Origin: Mytilus trossulus
Lineage: Eukaryota; Mollusca; Bivalvia; Mytilida; Mytilidae
Direction: 5' to 3'
DNA length: 64,000 nucleotides
Assembly (NCBI RefSeq): GCF_036588685.1
Contig: NC_086375.1
Span: forward strand, 11,153,916 to 11,217,915
The position numbers and the translations under genes are program-made. This document shows positions 1 to 10,613 of the stretch, piece by piece. How positions within the stretch are numbered: the stretch's first letter is position 1; every line of letters starts with the position of its first letter. Below the pieces are notes generated by a model that worked only from the letters and a program-made list of their open reading frames with translations, did not search any database and was not told the origin of the DNA.

Positions 1-535
1 GTTTATCGTATAATAGAAATACATCGTTGTACTTTTGCAAAGACATTTTGTTCCTTGACAACTTGAGTATAAGTTAGTGTATTGATCTTACCACAATAGG
101 AAGGTTGGGATTGATGTTTGGTTATGTTCGCCTAACTGTTAAGGACTTGCGGAAATAAGGACTTTAAAAACGCCCCATTTCAGGACTATGTTTGGTGTAT
201 AAGTGTATGGTTTGTACCACATTAAAAGGAAGGTGAGGATTTGATTTTGGGGTTGTGGCCCAAACCTATCGGGAATAAGCGGCCAAAAGAAGAGAAAAAA
301 TTTAGGATTTCATTTTTCCATACAAAAACTTCAGTATAAGTTAAAGATTTCTATGAAAATGTACATCAAGGTTCCATGGCGAAAAGGACGTTTTAAATTG
401 TTTTTTTGCATGGAGTAATGATTGCCCAATAACCTTTTAGGAAAGAGGTGCCAAAAGAATACTTTGTTTAAATTGTCTTTTTCTTGACCAATTTCAACAG
501 GGTTTAACTCTGTCTCAAATTTTTGGGGCTGATGG
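1..535. other. No gene recognised
   Basis: AT-rich sequence with many stops in every frame. I see no exon, repeat boundary or RNA here. Confidence 0.5.
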
Positions 536-647
536 TGAGGGTCCCAGGCCTCCCTTTTCATGTGAAAAATTTGGTTGATTATAAAGGGAATCTCTGAAGC
601 ATGACTGGAGCAGCACCCCCTTATGAAAAGTTCTGGATCCACCACTG
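536..647 (-). mobile_element. Partial copy of short TIR element (CAGTGGYGGATCCAG family)
   Basis: Read on the minus strand it opens CAGTGGTGGATCCAGAA and continues with the TCATGCTTCAG and ATTCCCTTTATAA signature shared with copies at 3248-3392, 60855-60925, 61020-61105 and 63616-63775. The distal end is not recognisable. Confidence 0.6.
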
Positions 648-699
648 AATATTGCACTCTTTGCATTCTTTGATAACAAAATCAGATTTTGAATATTGG

Positions 700-940
700 A
701 TCTTCGTCTATCCGTCCGTCTGTCTGTCCCACTTCAGATTATAGTTTTTGGTCGAGGTAGTTTTTGATAGTGAGTTAAAGTCCAATCTACTTGAAACTTA
801 GTTTACATGTTCCTTATGATATGAACTTTTAATTTTAATGCCAAATTATAGTTCTGACCCAAATTTCACGGTCCACTGAACATAGAAAATGATAGTGCGA
901 TTGGGGCACCCCTGTACTACGGACACATTCTTGTTTAAGG
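700..940 (+). mobile_element. Fragment of ATGCCCCACC-type Helentron-like element
   Basis: Contains TCCGTCCGTCTGTCTG, TAGTTTTTGATAGTGAG, TTGAAACTTAGTTTACATG and the end ACGGACACATTCTTGTT, matching the fuller copy at 40092-40358. The 5' end with the ATGCCCCACC motif is missing. Confidence 0.7.
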
Positions 941-1177
941 AGACTTTGTATACATGTTTTTTTTAGAACTTCATGGTAGTTTCAATTCTTGGTGTTCTTG
1001 AGTACTATTATGCATTTGCTTTGTCAAATATCTAATCGAAATCCTAATTCAGAGCTGTATCATGCTTGAGTGTAGTGCCCCGCCTGTTCAATGTTCAACT
1101 TTATGCTGCGTCCTAAGGAGCATTTTATTATTGGTGTAGGAAACAGGAGTATCTGGACCCAGACCTTCCGTATAACA

Positions 1178-1905
1178 AGAGTGTACTCACAGAAATGTCT
1201 CGCCTTCTTTACTTTTGTGTTGATATGGTCCTAGATATAAAACTTTACTGCAAGTATCACATTAACTTAACTCGATACAAGAAAATGAAGGCAAGGTCAG
1301 ATAAACCAAACCGGAAATACATATACACCTTACAATCATTCAATACACCAAATATATATGACCCAGAATAGTTTATAAGAAACAAAGGTCAAGGTCAGAT
1401 TAACCATGCCAGACAGACATGTACATCCCACAATCAGTCTTTGCATTATACATAATGCATGTAGTATCTAAGAAACAAACTTAACATTGACCAATGAATC
1501 ACGAAATTTGAGTTCAAGGTCATGATACCTGCCAAACATACATATATACACCTTACAATCATTCCATACACACAAAAAAAAGATTTGACCTATTGGTTTT
1601 GGTTGGGTTTTCTTTAATCGGACCAAAACACAAACACTGAGATGAACCATGAAAATGAGGTCAAGGTAAAAGAAAAACCTGTCAGACTGACATAAACATG
1701 GTAAAATATTTCCATAAACTCAATATAGCTTTTGATTATTATTTAAAAAAAAGGCCAAAAACACACTGAAACTCAACTTTAATCACTGAACCATGAAAAT
1801 GAGGTCAAGGTCAGATGACACCTGTCAGTTGGACATGTACAACTTACAATCATTCCTTCCACCAAATATAGAACTCCTATAGCTTATGTATCTAATAAAA
1901 AGTAT
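1178..1905 (+). repeat. Dispersed repeat with tandem ~130-150-bp units containing GAGGTCAAGGTCA
   Basis: Starts near ACAAGAGTGTACTCAC and ATGTCTCGCCTTCT, then repeats a unit with ATGAACCATGAAAATGAGG, AAGGTCAGATGA, GACATGTACA and CATTCCATACACC. A second, larger copy starts at 54276. Exact TCAAGGTCA occurs at 1389, 1514 and 1805. Confidence 0.85.
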
Positions 1906-2150
1906 ACGATAATTTTTAAATTTTGTGAAAGGATTAAAATAGTTTGTCAATTTTTGTTTATGAAAATTAAACAAATCAAATTAATTTAAGTCAATGTGTT
2001 CTGTATCGCCCGTATTGAATCCACGTTGAATATCTTTTTATTTTACAAGTTTGTAGTCTTCAACAATAATGTATAACGGGAAAAGAAACGGTGATCCGCG
2101 GTATAACCACATTTAGAACATACTCGCCCATTCTCGTCAAATGGAACATC

Positions 2151-2356
2151 AGGGTTGCGTTTAATATCGTAGCACTGGCTACATAGGGCTACGTAGACTG
2201 CATAACGTGTAGCTAGGCTAGCTTCTAAAAGATCCGGATAGCAGCTAGACTAGCTACCCGTTCAGTAGTCAACATCTGCGTAACCCTAATAGTAGTAACA
2301 CTAAGCAGGTGCATAGCCTATGCAACTGCTTAGTGTTACTACATTAAACGCAACCT
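2151..2356. mobile_element. 206-bp TIR element with a near-perfect internal palindrome
   Basis: Ends AGGGTTGCGTTTAATATCG (left) and ATTAAACGCAACCT (right) are inverted repeats of about 18 bases. Positions 2291-2342 form an almost perfect palindrome centred on GCATAGCCTATGC. No open frame; a MITE-like non-autonomous element is the likeliest reading. Confidence 0.6.
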
Positions 2357-3247
2357 AGTAATTCCCCTCTATGTAGTTAATGAGTAAGACTCACTTTCAC
2401 TTGGAATATAAAATTTCAGTACACTAACAAGACTATAAATAGAGGATTAAATCTATAAAAATCAGTTTAAATATAGACACGGTTACCTTTAAATTATTGA
2501 TATTATGTCCCAGAAAGACGTTTAAACATTCATAATTGGTATTCGCCATTTTGGAACTAGACACACGTTTAAAAGGTATCTGTATATGTACACATTTATC
2601 TACTTTTAATTGATTATTGATTCTCCTTATTTTCCACACGGTCACCATTACCAAACTATTCAATACACTACTTTTAGATTCATTATGGTCGTGTGCTCGA
2701 GAACAGGGGATATATATATATACTTGCCAACCAAATGCATTGAAATAGATTTTGCAGCTTTTCCATTAGCCGATGTGACTATTCAGGCTAAAATAAAGAT
2801 TGGCTCTGAAAATTCGTACACTGTCAGTGTGACCTATGAGTCTTGACGTTAACATTACGACCCAGTGAATCGATGTAGCACAAAGCAGGATCAATCCATT
2901 TTCAAATTGTAAACATGGTATTGTCCTTTATTTCCACATGCAACTTTGTCCATATTTCATAGATTGTATTAGGCTTGTTAAAAGGAGGTTATTCATGGTC
3001 ATATATACTGTGTATATTTATATGTTGAGAATATTTCATGATAGATTTTCATGAAATTTTGTCTCATCTATGAATAGATGGTTATGAACATTAAAATATT
3101 TTAGAGAATGATATCATTAAAGATAATTAAAGTGTTTTATTTGATCAATAATTACAAACAAATCTGTGTAATTAATGTATGTCATGTATGGCTCATGATA
3201 CAAATGCTTTTCATGAAAAATATTTCTAATAATCCAGAAACGATCAC

Positions 3248-3392
3248 CAGTGGCGGATCCAGAATTTTCATAAGAAGTGGCCCATGCACACTGACAGCCT
3301 AAGAGACACGCTTCAGTGATTTCATATATAGTCAACCATTTTTCAATAAATTGGGTGCTAGCCCCAAAGTACTCCCTCTAAATTCACCTCTG
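3248..3392 (+). mobile_element. 145-bp MITE with 5-bp target-site duplication ATCAC
   Basis: Begins CAGTGGCGGATCCAG and ends AAATTCACCTCTG (imperfect inverted ends). Both sides are flanked immediately by ATCAC (3243-3247 and 3393-3397). TIR form and 5-bp duplication resemble 5-bp-TSD hAT-type elements. Confidence 0.75.
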
Positions 3393-4260
3393 ATCACCAT
3401 TTCATGCATGGTTGGTAATTTTACAGGGGAAACATAATTCGATTAATAAATATTTCTTGCACATAATTTCACAGTAAAATATTGTCACGAATTGTTCGTA
3501 CTTCATAGTGAATATGGCGAATTTCATTAAATTGGAGGCAATTATCTCTCGTAACAGTGTCTCGTATTGAAATCCAGAATAAGGAATGTAATATTTGCTG
3601 CTGGACTTTAAAAAATCCATGAATTTTAACCTAAACCTCATTTCAATGTCTTTCAATCGGTTCCGACCCTGCAATGAATGTGCATACGAAATCGTTTTCT
3701 GACCCAAGGTATAGGCAGAATAGTGACAGTATAAGACCTAATATTGTCCATTCCGTCTGAACGTTTTTCATAGTATATTAAACATGTCCATTGCCATGAA
3801 CTTGTATATCTCATAGTGGACAGAAAATTAACAGCAACAATTATGAAGACATTACAATAATTTGTAGCAGTTGATACTAAATTGTGTGCTCCAAGGGAAA
3901 GATGTATTGTCAATGGACAGTATTTACTTTAAAAAATGTTCGGCGGATATTTATGTCATTCAGTGAGACAGCAAGCCAACGACGAAGAATTCCGAAAATT
4001 TAAATATATCTGAAATGCATTATCAAGTCTTGAAAGGACAGGTGTTGTACAATATGTCAAGCTCTAAATGATAGTCTAATACTTACACTTTAAAGTACAA
4101 TGTAGTAGAGCCAAAGAATGGTACACTTGAACAATATTATCCTATTTCTATACTGTTTATACACTACGAAAGAAAACACTAATCAAAACTGAATTGGGCT
4201 CAAGTAAATGAAACATCATATCAAATAGAAAGGCATCCAGCTCGATAAAACGTATATTAT

Positions 4261-4381
4261 AGGGTTATTGCATGAATATTGGGGAATATTGTCCCGAATA
4301 GAATTTTATATTGCACGAGCTTGCGAGTGCAATATATGTTCTACGAGGGACAATATTCCCCAATATTCATGCAATAACCCT
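4261..4381. repeat. Perfect 35-bp inverted repeat (hairpin)
   Basis: Arms 4261-4295 and 4347-4381 are exact reverse complements. The 51-bp centre contains a second inverted pair, ATATTGCAC and GTGCAATAT. The palindrome ATTGCACTAGTGCAAT follows near 4471-4486. Confidence 0.9.
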
Positions 4382-4857
4382 TTTATTGTATATCAATATA
4401 ATATTTGAAAGTAAAAATATAGCATTTAACTAAGATTTTGTTGTTGATGACGTCATGAATTTTGAAGTTTTATTGCACTAGTGCAATATTAGAATTTATT
4501 GCACGCTAACTTTTGGTTGCTTTCTGTGGGAAATATTATATTGTTATACAATAATATTAGTTACATAGTATGTTAGTGACCTAATATGATATATACAGGG
4601 TCAGTAAATTCCCAACAGACAACAGAAATTAAACACATTTCTTAAATAATATCTATAAAGCTCCAATCTAATGAAACTTATATAGAACTCTGAATTCATC
4701 CGTATGAAATAAGAGTTTTATATTTTTATTAGATTGTATAAAGTTCACGTTCTGAAATATTATCAAACTACAAAAATGTTTATATAATAATGACATGTGC
4801 AGTCTTATAGAACTCTTATTAAAGATAAAAACTTTTGTTTTTTAGTGAGGAAATATA

Positions 4858-4957
4858 ATGGATTCCAATGGGTTGCTGTACAGGGGTTTGCTGCTACTTC
4901 TGAAACTTATTTTAGCCTTTTTCGCTGTTTTAGCTCTGTGCTATATTTTTATTATCG
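4858..4957 (+). CDS. Candidate first coding exon of an unidentified single-pass membrane protein
   Basis: ATG in context AATATAATGG opens a frame of 33 codons plus one base that runs straight into a consensus donor G|GTAAGT at 4958. The residues are a short polar start (MDSNGLLYRG) followed by about 23 hydrophobic residues with one lysine, shaped like a signal anchor or lone membrane helix. A strong acceptor (TGTTTTCTTTGTAG) at 5634 would join in phase to GTA-ACC-AGA-AAA-TGA, giving a 37-residue microprotein ending VTRK, with AATAAA near 5836. Alternatively it is the anchor exon of a longer Golgi-type enzyme whose other exons I do not see. No family is recognised and coding status is unproven. 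Confidence 0.3.
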
Positions 4958-5952
4958 GTAAGTGCACCCAAACATAGAAGAAATGCAATGCAATTATAAT
5001 GTTAGACTATTGTAACAGTCACACAATGACATGAAGTTAAGGAGATTTGGGAATATGAGACAAACGGTATCAACCAAACAACACCAAAACACATTAAAAT
5101 CTAAAAGTAACCAAAAGACCTTTGAGGACGATGGTCAATCTTTCGTACAGAAAAAAAATCTATTTTAGGTTAAGACAAACCATGTCACAACTATGTTGAA
5201 CTACATTTGGGTCTTAATGCACCATCGTAAAAACGATTAAAAACATAGAATGATCAAAGACTGATTTGATCAAAGCACTGATGTTCATCCCTATATGATT
5301 AAATTGTTAATAAATATTATATTTGCATCAATAAAGCAAGCATATGATGGTGTGAAGTTTTTTTTGTACTTTTGAATTACGATATTTATAGGTTTGAAAT
5401 ATGTCTTAATAGAATTATAATTGACTGAATATTGGAGGGAACTTATGTTAAAATGCGTGAGTGTGTGTGTGTGTGTGTGGTTTTTTTTTATATTTTATTT
5501 AATACAATTATTACAAAGACAAGCAAGAGGAAGGGGTCATTATAAAGTTTCTATCTTGAAGTATAGAGGAAGATATAAAACTATCACCAACACGTTTCAC
5601 GCAGTGCTCATGTATCAATCTGTTTTCTTTGTAGTAACCAGAAAATGATGGAAATGACTGAACTATAGAAAAGCAAAGACTACAATGGATAAAATCAATG
5701 TGATAACTACAATACCGTGCTTGCTACTGGAGATTCAAGTTGAGTGAAGAAAAAACACTGTAACAATTGTTACATGATAATATATGCTACAACAAACAAC
5801 TTGTTTAGATACTCTTTGTTTGATGAGTCGGGGAAATAAATTGTTCTTGGAAATATTTCTTTTGTATTTATAGTATCAGCTCATTTCATTTCACAACAAG
5901 TATTGACTTTGCACCAATATAATATATTCTTAACAAACGCATTATATAGAGA

Positions 5953-6600
5953 ATAATAAATGGCAAAATCCGTATCATATGTCGTATCATCCCGAGACAT
6001 CAATATCAGCCCAAGGGCCCTTAGGCCCGAGGGATGATATTGGTCGAGGGTGATACGGCATGTGATACGGATTTTGCCATGTATTATACGCTTTATCATA
6101 TATTTTAACATAAGAGTATTATATTTTATGAACTGTTTTCTGATCCATAGCACTGGGTTACCTTCAGTTCTGCTTTTGTCTTGTTTCAAAGCCTTAAAAT
6201 AACTGCTCAATTATTTATACAAAGCACCTGTGTTACCTTACAATATGTTGTTTTAAAAATATTTTGTTTATTATTGTATTTATTTGAGTGTTTTGTATTT
6301 TTTATAGTTACATTTAGTGTGCCAAAAAATATATTGTGAAAACTTGACGTCACATACAATATGAAAACTTCAAAGACGTTACATACCAAACAATGACGTC
6401 ATTCAAAAAATTTACCTATTTTGAGGAATTTTTTTCATAAGACAAAAAAAAACAAAAAAACTGACTTCATGTATTAAAAATGTAAAAAAAAAAAAAAAAA
6501 AAAAAAAAAGGTATGCGATACGGGTTTTACCATGCGATACGGGGTATGCGATACGAGTTTAGCCATGCGATACGGGGTATGCAATATAGGGTAGGTGATA
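5953..6600. repeat. Inverted-repeat element plus poly-A and GCGATACGGG short tandem copies
   Basis: TGGCAAAATCCGTATCA (5961-5977) and its complement TGATACGGATTTTGCCA (6063-6079) bracket a hairpin. After an AT-rich stretch and a run of about 28 A's (6483-6509), the motif TGCGATACGGG-TTT-CCA recurs several times to about 6600. The shared GATACGG core suggests one element, partly rearranged. Confidence 0.6.
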
Positions 6601-6884
6601 CAGACTGGAAAAACGAACCTTTACTAGATATACAAAATAGCTGTATTTTGTACTAAATATATGATAAACATTTATATCAACGGCAGTGAAGCATAGCTTC
6701 TTGGCAAATGAATTATATCAACTTAGAGATGTATATTAGACATATGCAATTGCGGTTTAAGTTTCCTACATAAAGATATCAAAAATTCACTATTGAAAAA
6801 TTTAGTTTACCTCTACTTATAAAGTACTGTTTGGTATTCAACCGGCCGTCGCTGCCAGTTTTACAGATATGTTTGAAGGTATCG

Positions 6885-7045
6885 ATAAAAATAAGAAGAT
6901 GTGCTATGAGTGCAAATGAGACATCTCTCTCTCTCAAAGTCGCACTGTGTCAATGTAAACATTACAGGTCAAAGAACGGCCTTTGACATAAAGCCTTGAC
7001 TCACATCGAACAACAAGCTATAAAGAGAGTCCGAAATGTTTACAG
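6885..7045 (-). repeat. Dispersed repeat (GAAGATGTG-TGAGTGCAAATGAGAC family)
   Basis: Contains AAGAAGATGTGCTATGAGTG, ATGAGACATCTC and CGGCCTTTGACATAAAGCC. The opening is shared with 19921-20000 and, inverted, with the ends of the copies at 11629 and 18950. Confidence 0.6.
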
Positions 7046-7625
7046 GAAAACCATCGTTCTAATCTATATAAAAAAATAGACTTGTGACCATGAGCGACAT
7101 CACCAAACGAAAACCACTGAACAACAGGTTCCTATCTTAGGAAAGGTGATTTTGCAATTTTGGGTTAAGTATGGAAGGCAAATAGTTTTAGCTGAAACGT
7201 AAACAAACAAGAAAAGAACCTCCCTTTTGACATTATCAACGGAATAATTTTTTAGACTATATGGGTAAATTAGATATACAAATATATGCAAGTCTACAGT
7301 CATTGAATATGATTATAATCCTTATTGTGACGAATATTTGATAGCAATTCATAACAATTATGCTGGCGTAATATCATCAAAGGGTATTATGAGAGAAAGA
7401 AACTTTAACTAGTTCATTCCAATAACAATGCCTCATCAACTAAGCAGACATTGTATCATTGGCGTTTTAATCTACAGCCAAGAACTTGAAAATGAAACAC
7501 AATAGTCAACAGATCGCTCTCTGTAAATTCCCCCAGAAATGCCACATTACCATGCACCTTTTCAAAGCTGTTGACTTGTTATTGTTCTCTAACTTTATAT
7601 TGCTTCAATAAAATATTCTGAAAGA

Positions 7626-7940
7626 GAAGCAAAAAGATACCAAAGGGACATTTAAATTCATCAGTTGAAAAATACAAACAAACAACACTACACAAAAAAA
7701 AAACCAACACACGTATTCCAACACAACAGGGATGATCTTCTTTTAGTTTCTACACTCTGTAAATTTTACCCACGCATGCACGGCACATAGTCATCAATAT
7801 TATGATGGAGTGTAGAAACTAAAAGAAGATCATCCCTGTTGTGTTGGAATACGTGTGTTGGTTTTTTTTTTGTGTAGTGTTGTTTGTTTATAATATTGAT
7901 GACCATGTGCCGTGCATGCGTGGGTAAAATTTACAATTTG
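7626..7940. repeat. Interleaved inverted repeats in order A-B-A'-B'
   Basis: A (about 7676-7757) is reverse-complemented at A' (about 7808-7889). B (about 7758-7803, with CCCACGCATGCACGGCACAT) is reverse-complemented at B' (about 7889-7935). Arms are about 80 and 46 bp and nearly identical. The left flank (AGATACCAAAGGGACAT) is an end of the retroelement family at 8846. Confidence 0.85.
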
Positions 7941-8012
7941 TATTAATACATCTAAAATTTAATAAAGAAATAATAACTTGTTTTTTATTTTCACTGTACA
8001 TTTAAGATATAA

Positions 8013-8845
8013 CTATTTACAAGGTGTTACATTACATGGTGTAATATTGGTTGAGAACAGATATAGGAATCTGTTCTCTGAATGCTTCAACTGTGGTGAA
8101 TTGGACAGCAGTAACTGGCAAAAGGTTCCATTGGGCGATTGTCCTAGGAAAGGATGAAAATTTATCCGAGTCTTTTTTGCCTGTTTGTGCCTGAATGAGT
8201 GACTGTGAGTGTATTGTCTTGTTCGACTGTCTGATTGTATTAACAGGTTCGTGGGGTATATTGCTACTTGGTGGCGTATAATTTTAAAGAAAAATATAAG
8301 CCTTGTTCTTATTCTTCTAAGTTCAAGTGTAGTCCAGTTAAGATGGTTGAGCATGTTTGTCACAGAGCTGGTGTTATGATATCGATTACATATATACCTG
8401 GCTGCACGTCTTTGGACCATTTCTATTTGTGATTTTTGAGATTTTGTATGTGGTTCCCAGATGCAGCTACCATACTCTATAGTTTTGATCTCACACGTGA
8501 GATATAGGCCTTTTCTATAGCTGACAGCGAGCTGACTTTAAGGTTTCTTTTGATAAAATTCAGTTGTTTAGTTGCATTTGCTGTGATGTTATTTATGTGT
8601 TTGTTAAATTTTAAATCAGTTTGTACTGTTAAGCCAGATATTTAGTAGATGTTAATTGTTGCAAAGTGTGCCCATGTAAGATGTAGTTATATGGGAGAGG
8701 TGTTTTCTTTGTTGTTACTTGGAGGACTGAACACTTGTCCGGATGGAAGGACATGAGCCAGTCCTCTTCCCATTTCGCTGCTGCTGTTAGGTCTTTTTGT
8801 AATTTTTCTGAGTCGTCTTTATTTTTAATGGTTTTTCGGAAAGAT
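8013..8845 (-). pseudogene. 3' remnant of a non-LTR retrotransposon (LINE) reverse-transcriptase ORF
   Basis: On the minus strand the frame reads EEDWLMSFHPDKCSVLQ, then (after a frameshift near 8640) HINNITANATKQLNFIKRNL, and QRRAARYICNRYHNTSSVT with MLNHLNWTTLELRR. This is the C-terminal region of CR1/L2/Jockey-type polymerase ORFs. The catalytic core is missing and the frame is broken, so the copy is dead. The junction at about 8845 joins an unrelated retroelement remnant. Confidence 0.85.
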
Positions 8846-9445
8846 AATCAGATCCTGCTACACATGTAAAACCTGCCGTGTTGTTCGTGTAAGTACAAAT
8901 CTCGTGATAAGTCTAATTCGGTTAGTCTCATTCTCGGAAAAGGGGACTCGATTGTAGTAACGACATTTTGAACATACTGTCGTCATCTGTGAAACAGATA
9001 TTCCCTAACGTGTACGGCCAACCAACTCGTGATGAATATTTCAACTTCACCACTTGATAAGTACGCTAATATGCTTGGTCTGTATACCATTTTGTTCTTC
9101 TTTGTTACATATTTGTTTGTTTTTATAGTGATAAAGATTATAACACAATGTTGAGTGCGGTATTACTATTTTTGGCATTTTTGCCTAATATGTCTATTTG
9201 TTTTTTTGCACACATCGTTGTCAATATAATGGAATTTGATTCGTCTTTCATACAAGTGCGATGTTAAGCTAGCTTTAAAATCAGATTTAATTCACCATGT
9301 TCTATGCATAAGAAAATGCCCATGCCAAGTCAGGCATATGACAGTTGTTATTCGTTTGAAGTGTTTGAACTTTTGATTTGACATTTGATTAGGAACTTTT
9401 CGAAGTTCAGTATTTTTGTGATTTTATTTTTTGATACAACTAGAT
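8846..9445 (-). mobile_element. 3' portion of a retroelement family, non-coding
   Basis: Contains CCTGCCGTGTTGTTCGTGT, AGTCTAATTCGGTTAGTC, GTCATCTGTGAAACAGATAT, GCCATGCCAAGTCAGGC-like sequence and TTTTGATTTGACATTTGATT. A related copy lies at 11985-12335. It sits downstream, in minus-strand sense, of the reverse-transcriptase-like frame at 9448-9858 and probably belongs to it. Confidence 0.6.
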
Positions 9446-9447
9446 TG

Positions 9448-9858
9448 TTAGTAGCCAGACACCTCTATCAACGAAATATTGAAAGAAAGCACAACTATGG
9501 GATATCTGATCAACTGTGAGATATATGCCAGCGCTCCTGAAATTTTGCGACATAGATATGGAAAGTTAACAATTGGGAAGCGGATATTATCTTCTTTGTC
9601 GAAAAATGTTGTTTTCAAGCGACCCTCATTGTCAATTTCTATATGCAAGTCAAGATATGAGGCGGACTTAACTGTATCTGCTGTATCTTTCATTTCAAGT
9701 TTGATTGGATATATGCGTTCAACACAGTCGACAATTTTTTTCAATTTTTTAATGAGAAAACGCCCTTTTTTTTTTAGTGGAATGGCAATGTTGAAGACCC
9801 ATCTTTGGCCTTGGTCTGTTTTCTGCTCATTGGAAGGGTTGTTGCCTCTTTGACACAT
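9448..9858 (-). pseudogene. Reverse-transcriptase-like retroelement ORF fragment
   Basis: 136-residue open frame. The part from about residue 50 reads KLEMKDTADTVKSASYLDLH, NEGRLKTTFFDKEDNIRFPI, VNFPYLC and YISQLIRY, a pattern I know from metazoan retroelement proteins (YLDL, KLYDKRDDF, IVNFP). Assignment to Penelope-like or another clade is uncertain. Catalytic motifs are absent and the end is diverged. The frame's first ~25 residues lie in the GAATGTGTCAAAGAGACAAC dispersed repeat (about 9782-9895, minus). Confidence 0.6.
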
Positions 9859-10438
9859 TCCCCATTTCCATTCTCATTTCTATTTTTATTTGGAAAATTT
9901 AACAAATTCTTGTAGTAAATATTTGACTCTTTTTTATATGAAAGAAATTACACTTTGACGTTTTACCATTGACTATAGTTCCATTTGCATATAATATTTA
10001 GCAATATTTAAAGATGCTTGTACAGAAATGTATACAGCGTTTTGTGAACGGTATAGACTGTTGCAATTAGATGACCCCCCCCCCCCAAAAAAAAAAAAGA
10101 AAAGAAGAAAACAGAAGATATTGATTGTTCAGTATACATATCAAACGATTGTTTGTTGTCTAGTTAGCTAGACATTTTTAGATTGTATAGTAAACGTGTT
10201 GAAACTGCTTAATTGTTTTAAAACAAACTTTTATTGTCTATAAAGATTATTTCAACACAGTGAACCAGATTTCTCATAAGAGGTGTGCCTATTTTGGGAG
10301 AATTTATCATAACAGATAACTGTATCCTCATTTTTAATTTACTGTCCTTCCTCTGCCATTAAAAATTAGGAAGCTTCTGGTATTTAGTAGTATTACATAA
10401 TTTCTTCTTCAATGTGAAAATACAAAAGTTGAAAAAGG

Positions 10439-10613
10439 ATGGAATCAGACGAAACTCTCAAAAATGGGAATTCAAATGAGTTTGATTTATCCATTAGAGA
10501 GGCAGAGCTTAAGAAAACTGTTATACATGAATCTATTGACCAAGAAGCGGAGGCCAGAATTCTGGTTTTGTACACGGGTGGTACAATTGGAATGAAATCA
10601 AATAATCAGGGAG
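10439..10613 (+). CDS. ASPG: ASPG coding exon 1
   Basis: Residues 1-58 plus one base of codon 59; donor GAG|GTAATA. It carries about 40 residues with no recognised domain, then the first asparaginase strand and the YTGGTIGM nucleophile loop. Non-coding 5' exons may lie upstream. Confidence 0.93.
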
